From NCBI GenBank assembly GCA_012515365.1, contig JAAYYM010000368.1:1-7422 (forward strand): a stretch of DNA of 7,422 bases. The letters run 5' to 3'. This document shows, in pieces, positions 5,714 to 7,422 of this stretch (its first letter is position 1; each line of letters begins with the position of its first letter). Made by a program: the position numbers and the translations under genes. A model generated the notes under the pieces. The model worked only from the letters and a program-made list of their open reading frames with translations, was not told the DNA's origin and ran no database searches. This DNA comes from Clostridia bacterium (GTDB taxonomy: Bacteria > Bacillota_A > Clostridia > Lachnospirales > Lachnospiraceae).

Positions 5714-7422
5714 GTGGAGAAATATGGAGTTAATGAATTAAGAAAAATGTTTTTAGAGTTTTTTGAGAGTAAAGGACATCTGGCATTAAAGAGTTTTTCG
5801 CTGGTTCCTCATAATGATAACAGTCTGCTTTTGATCAATTCAGGAATGGCACCTTTAAAGCCTTATTTTACAGGACAGGAAATTCCGCCAAGAAATAGAG
5901 TGACGACCTGCCAGAAGTGTATCAGGACAGGAGATATTGAAAATATCGGAAAAACAGCCAGACATGGAACGTTCTTTGAAATGCTTGGAAACTTTTCATT
6001 TGGCGATTATTTTAAGCATGAAGCAATTGCATGGACATGGGAGTTTTTGACGCAGGTTGTGGGACTTGATCCGGATCGTCTATATCCATCTGTTTATGAA
6101 AATGATGATGAAGCATTTTCTATCTGGCAGAATGAAATCGGCATTGCACCGGAACGTATTTTCCGTTTTGGCAAAGAGGATAATTTTTGGGAACATGGAT
6201 CAGGACCATGCGGACCATGCTCTGAAGTATATTATGACCGTGGAGAAAAATATGGCTGTGGAAAACCTGACTGCACAGTAGGCTGTGAATGTGATCGTTA
6301 TATTGAGATTTGGAATAATGTATTTACACAGTTTGATGGTGATGGAAAAGGAAACTATACAGAGCTTGAAAAGAAAAATATCGATACTGGAATGGGACTT
6401 GAAAGACTTGCGACAGTCGTACAGGATGTCGATTCTATTTTTGATGTTGACACATTGCTCAAATTACGTGAGAAGGTATGTGAATTAGCTGGAAAAGAAT
6501 ATAAAAAAGAACATAAATGGGATGTATCCATTCGTATTGTAACAGATCATATCCGTTCAGCATCTTTTATGATTTCAGATGGAATTATGCCTTCTAATGA
6601 AGGAAGAGGTTATGTACTTAGAAGAATTATTCGCCGTGCAAGCCGTCATGGCAGATTACTTGGGATCAACGGAATGTTTCTTGCAAAGCTTTCAGAAACT
6701 GTGATCGAAGGTTCTAAAGACGGTTATCCTGAATTGTTCGAGAAAAAAGAATTCATTTTCAAAGTACTGACAGAAGAAGAAACTAAATTTAATAAAACAA
6801 TTGATCAGGGACTCGCTATCCTCAATGATATGTATGAGGAAATGAAGAAGCAGGGAAAGAACCAGCTGTCAGGAGAGGATGCATTTAAGCTTCATGACAC
6901 ATATGGGTTCCCACTTGATCTGACAAAAGAGATTATGGAAGAAAAAAATGCAAGTGTTGATGAAGAAGCGTTTGCAGTTGCAATGAAAGCACAAAAAGAT
7001 CTGGCAAGAAATATGCGTAAAGAATCTAATTATATGGGTGCTGATGCGACTATTTACGAGCAGCTTGATCCAGCTCTTAAGTCATCATTTGTAGGTTATG
7101 ACAGATTAAAACACAATTCTAAAATCATTGCGCTTACAACGAAAGATGAAATCGTAGAAGCTTTGACAGATGGAGAGATCGGAACGATCATTGTAGAGGA
7201 AACACCGTTTTATGCTACAAAGGGTGGACAGTGTGCAGATAAAGGAATCATTACAACAGACGATGGTGAATTCCAGGTAGAGGATACCATTATCGTACCA
7301 GGTGGAAAAATCGGACATATTGGTACAGTTGTAAAAGGCATGTTTAAAACAGGTGATACAGCAACTCTTATGGTAGATGAATCCAATCGTATGGATACAT
7401 GTAAAAATCATAGTGCAACACA
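5714..7422 (+). CDS. alaS: Alanyl-tRNA synthetase, 3'-partial
   Basis: It charges tRNA-Ala with alanine in the cytoplasm and clears mischarged Ser/Gly through its editing domain. About 569 of an expected roughly 880 residues are present, and the frame is open to the window end. Visible landmarks are the N-terminal FFESKGH and LVPHNDNSLL block (motif 1 region), motif 2 RTGDIENIGKTARHGTFFEM (71-90), HGSGPCGPCSE (161-171) and a Cys cluster Cys182, 187, 191 and 193 that may bind zinc. Motif 3 is GMGLERL (226-232). The tRNA-recognition part has DHIRSASF (278-285), PSNEGRGYVLRRIIRRA and HDTYGFPLDL (394-403). The editing domain starts with TPFYAT.GGQ and the window ends at NHSATH (His566 and His570, the zinc-binding HxxxH), with the last codon incomplete. 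The C-Ala domain is off-window. The start is GTG at 5714 behind GGAGGA. It has its own consensus promoter and no T-box, so expression is probably constitutive or growth-linked. Confidence 0.97.
   Translation, partial: MEKYGVNELRKMFLEFFESKGHLALKSFSLVPHNDNSLLLINSGMAPLKPYFTGQEIPPRNRVTTCQKCIRTGDIENIGKTARHGTFFEMLGNFSFGDYFKHEAIAWTWEFLTQVVGLDPDRLYPSVYENDDEAFSIWQNEIGIAPERIFRFGKEDNFWEHGSGPCGPCSEVYYDRGEKYGCGKPDCTVGCECDRYIEIWNNVFTQFDGDGKGNYTELEKKNIDTGMGLERLATVVQDVDSIFDVDTLLKLREKVCELAGKEYKKEHKWDVSIRIVTDHIRSASFMISDGIMPSNEGRGYVLRRIIRRASRHGRLLGINGMFLAKLSETVIEGSKDGYPELFEKKEFIFKVLTEEETKFNKTIDQGLAILNDMYEEMKKQGKNQLSGEDAFKLHDTYGFPLDLTKEIMEEKNASVDEEAFAVAMKAQKDLARNMRKESNYMGADATIYEQLDPALKSSFVGYDRLKHNSKIIALTTKDEIVEALTDGEIGTIIVEETPFYATKGGQCADKGIITTDDGEFQVEDTIIVPGGKIGHIGTVVKGMFKTGDTATLMVDESNRMDTCKNHSAT

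Noticed and set aside
6057..6488. Short + strand open frames within alaS
   Set aside because: They are out of frame with the conserved AlaRS reading frame, which is continuous through the region.
7106..7411. 101-codon minus-strand open frame inside alaS
   Set aside because: It is antisense to well-conserved AlaRS sequence and has a Cys/Phe/Ile-rich, shadow-like composition.

Overview
The window looks like a chromosomal segment of a low-G+C Firmicute, most likely a Clostridia/Lachnospiraceae gut-type organism. This is inferred from the A+T-rich coding sequence, frequent AGA arginine codons, strong purine-rich ribosome binding sites, an AlaRS with the clostridial-style Cys-rich insert, and an AsnA of Gram-positive length. 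All genes I can support lie on the + strand.

Region 1 (1-2197) is the 3' part of a very large gene for a repetitive, beta-rich, probably cell-surface protein. Its start lies outside the window. The reading frame is broken by one in-frame amber codon (TAG, 1835-1837), and the same frame then continues to a TAA at 2195-2197. A recurring 'xGxY' strand signature appears about every 107-118 residues. It occurs once more after the amber codon, so the stop cuts off the natural last domain.

Region 2 (2198-2527) is non-coding. It holds a strong 11-bp hairpin whose T-tract lies on the minus-strand side, a short G+C-richer island with an imperfect inverted repeat, and an extended -10 promoter facing right.

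Region 3 (2528-5599) looks like an operon: a HAD-family phosphatase, a membrane-anchored or secreted barnase-like protein, biotin-protein ligase (birA, without the DNA-binding domain) and ammonia-dependent asparagine synthetase (asnA). The gaps are 28 bp, a 4-bp ATGA overlap and 33 bp. The barnase-like protein is the most unusual gene. It keeps the fold and the general base Glu, but has Asn where barnase has its catalytic His and Thr where barnase has the active-site Lys27. No barstar gene is visible.

Region 4 (5600-7422) starts with a consensus sigma-A promoter (TTGACA, 17 bp, TATAAT). A weaker, sequence-related copy lies 41 bp upstream, inside a 25-bp direct repeat. This promoter drives alaS (alanyl-tRNA synthetase, GTG start), which runs off the right edge at the editing-domain HxxxH motif.

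The housekeeping genes (birA, asnA, alaS) are ordinary. The points worth a second look are the amber-interrupted surface gene, the altered RNase active site, the duplicated alaS promoter and the hairpin that fits a leftward transcript.
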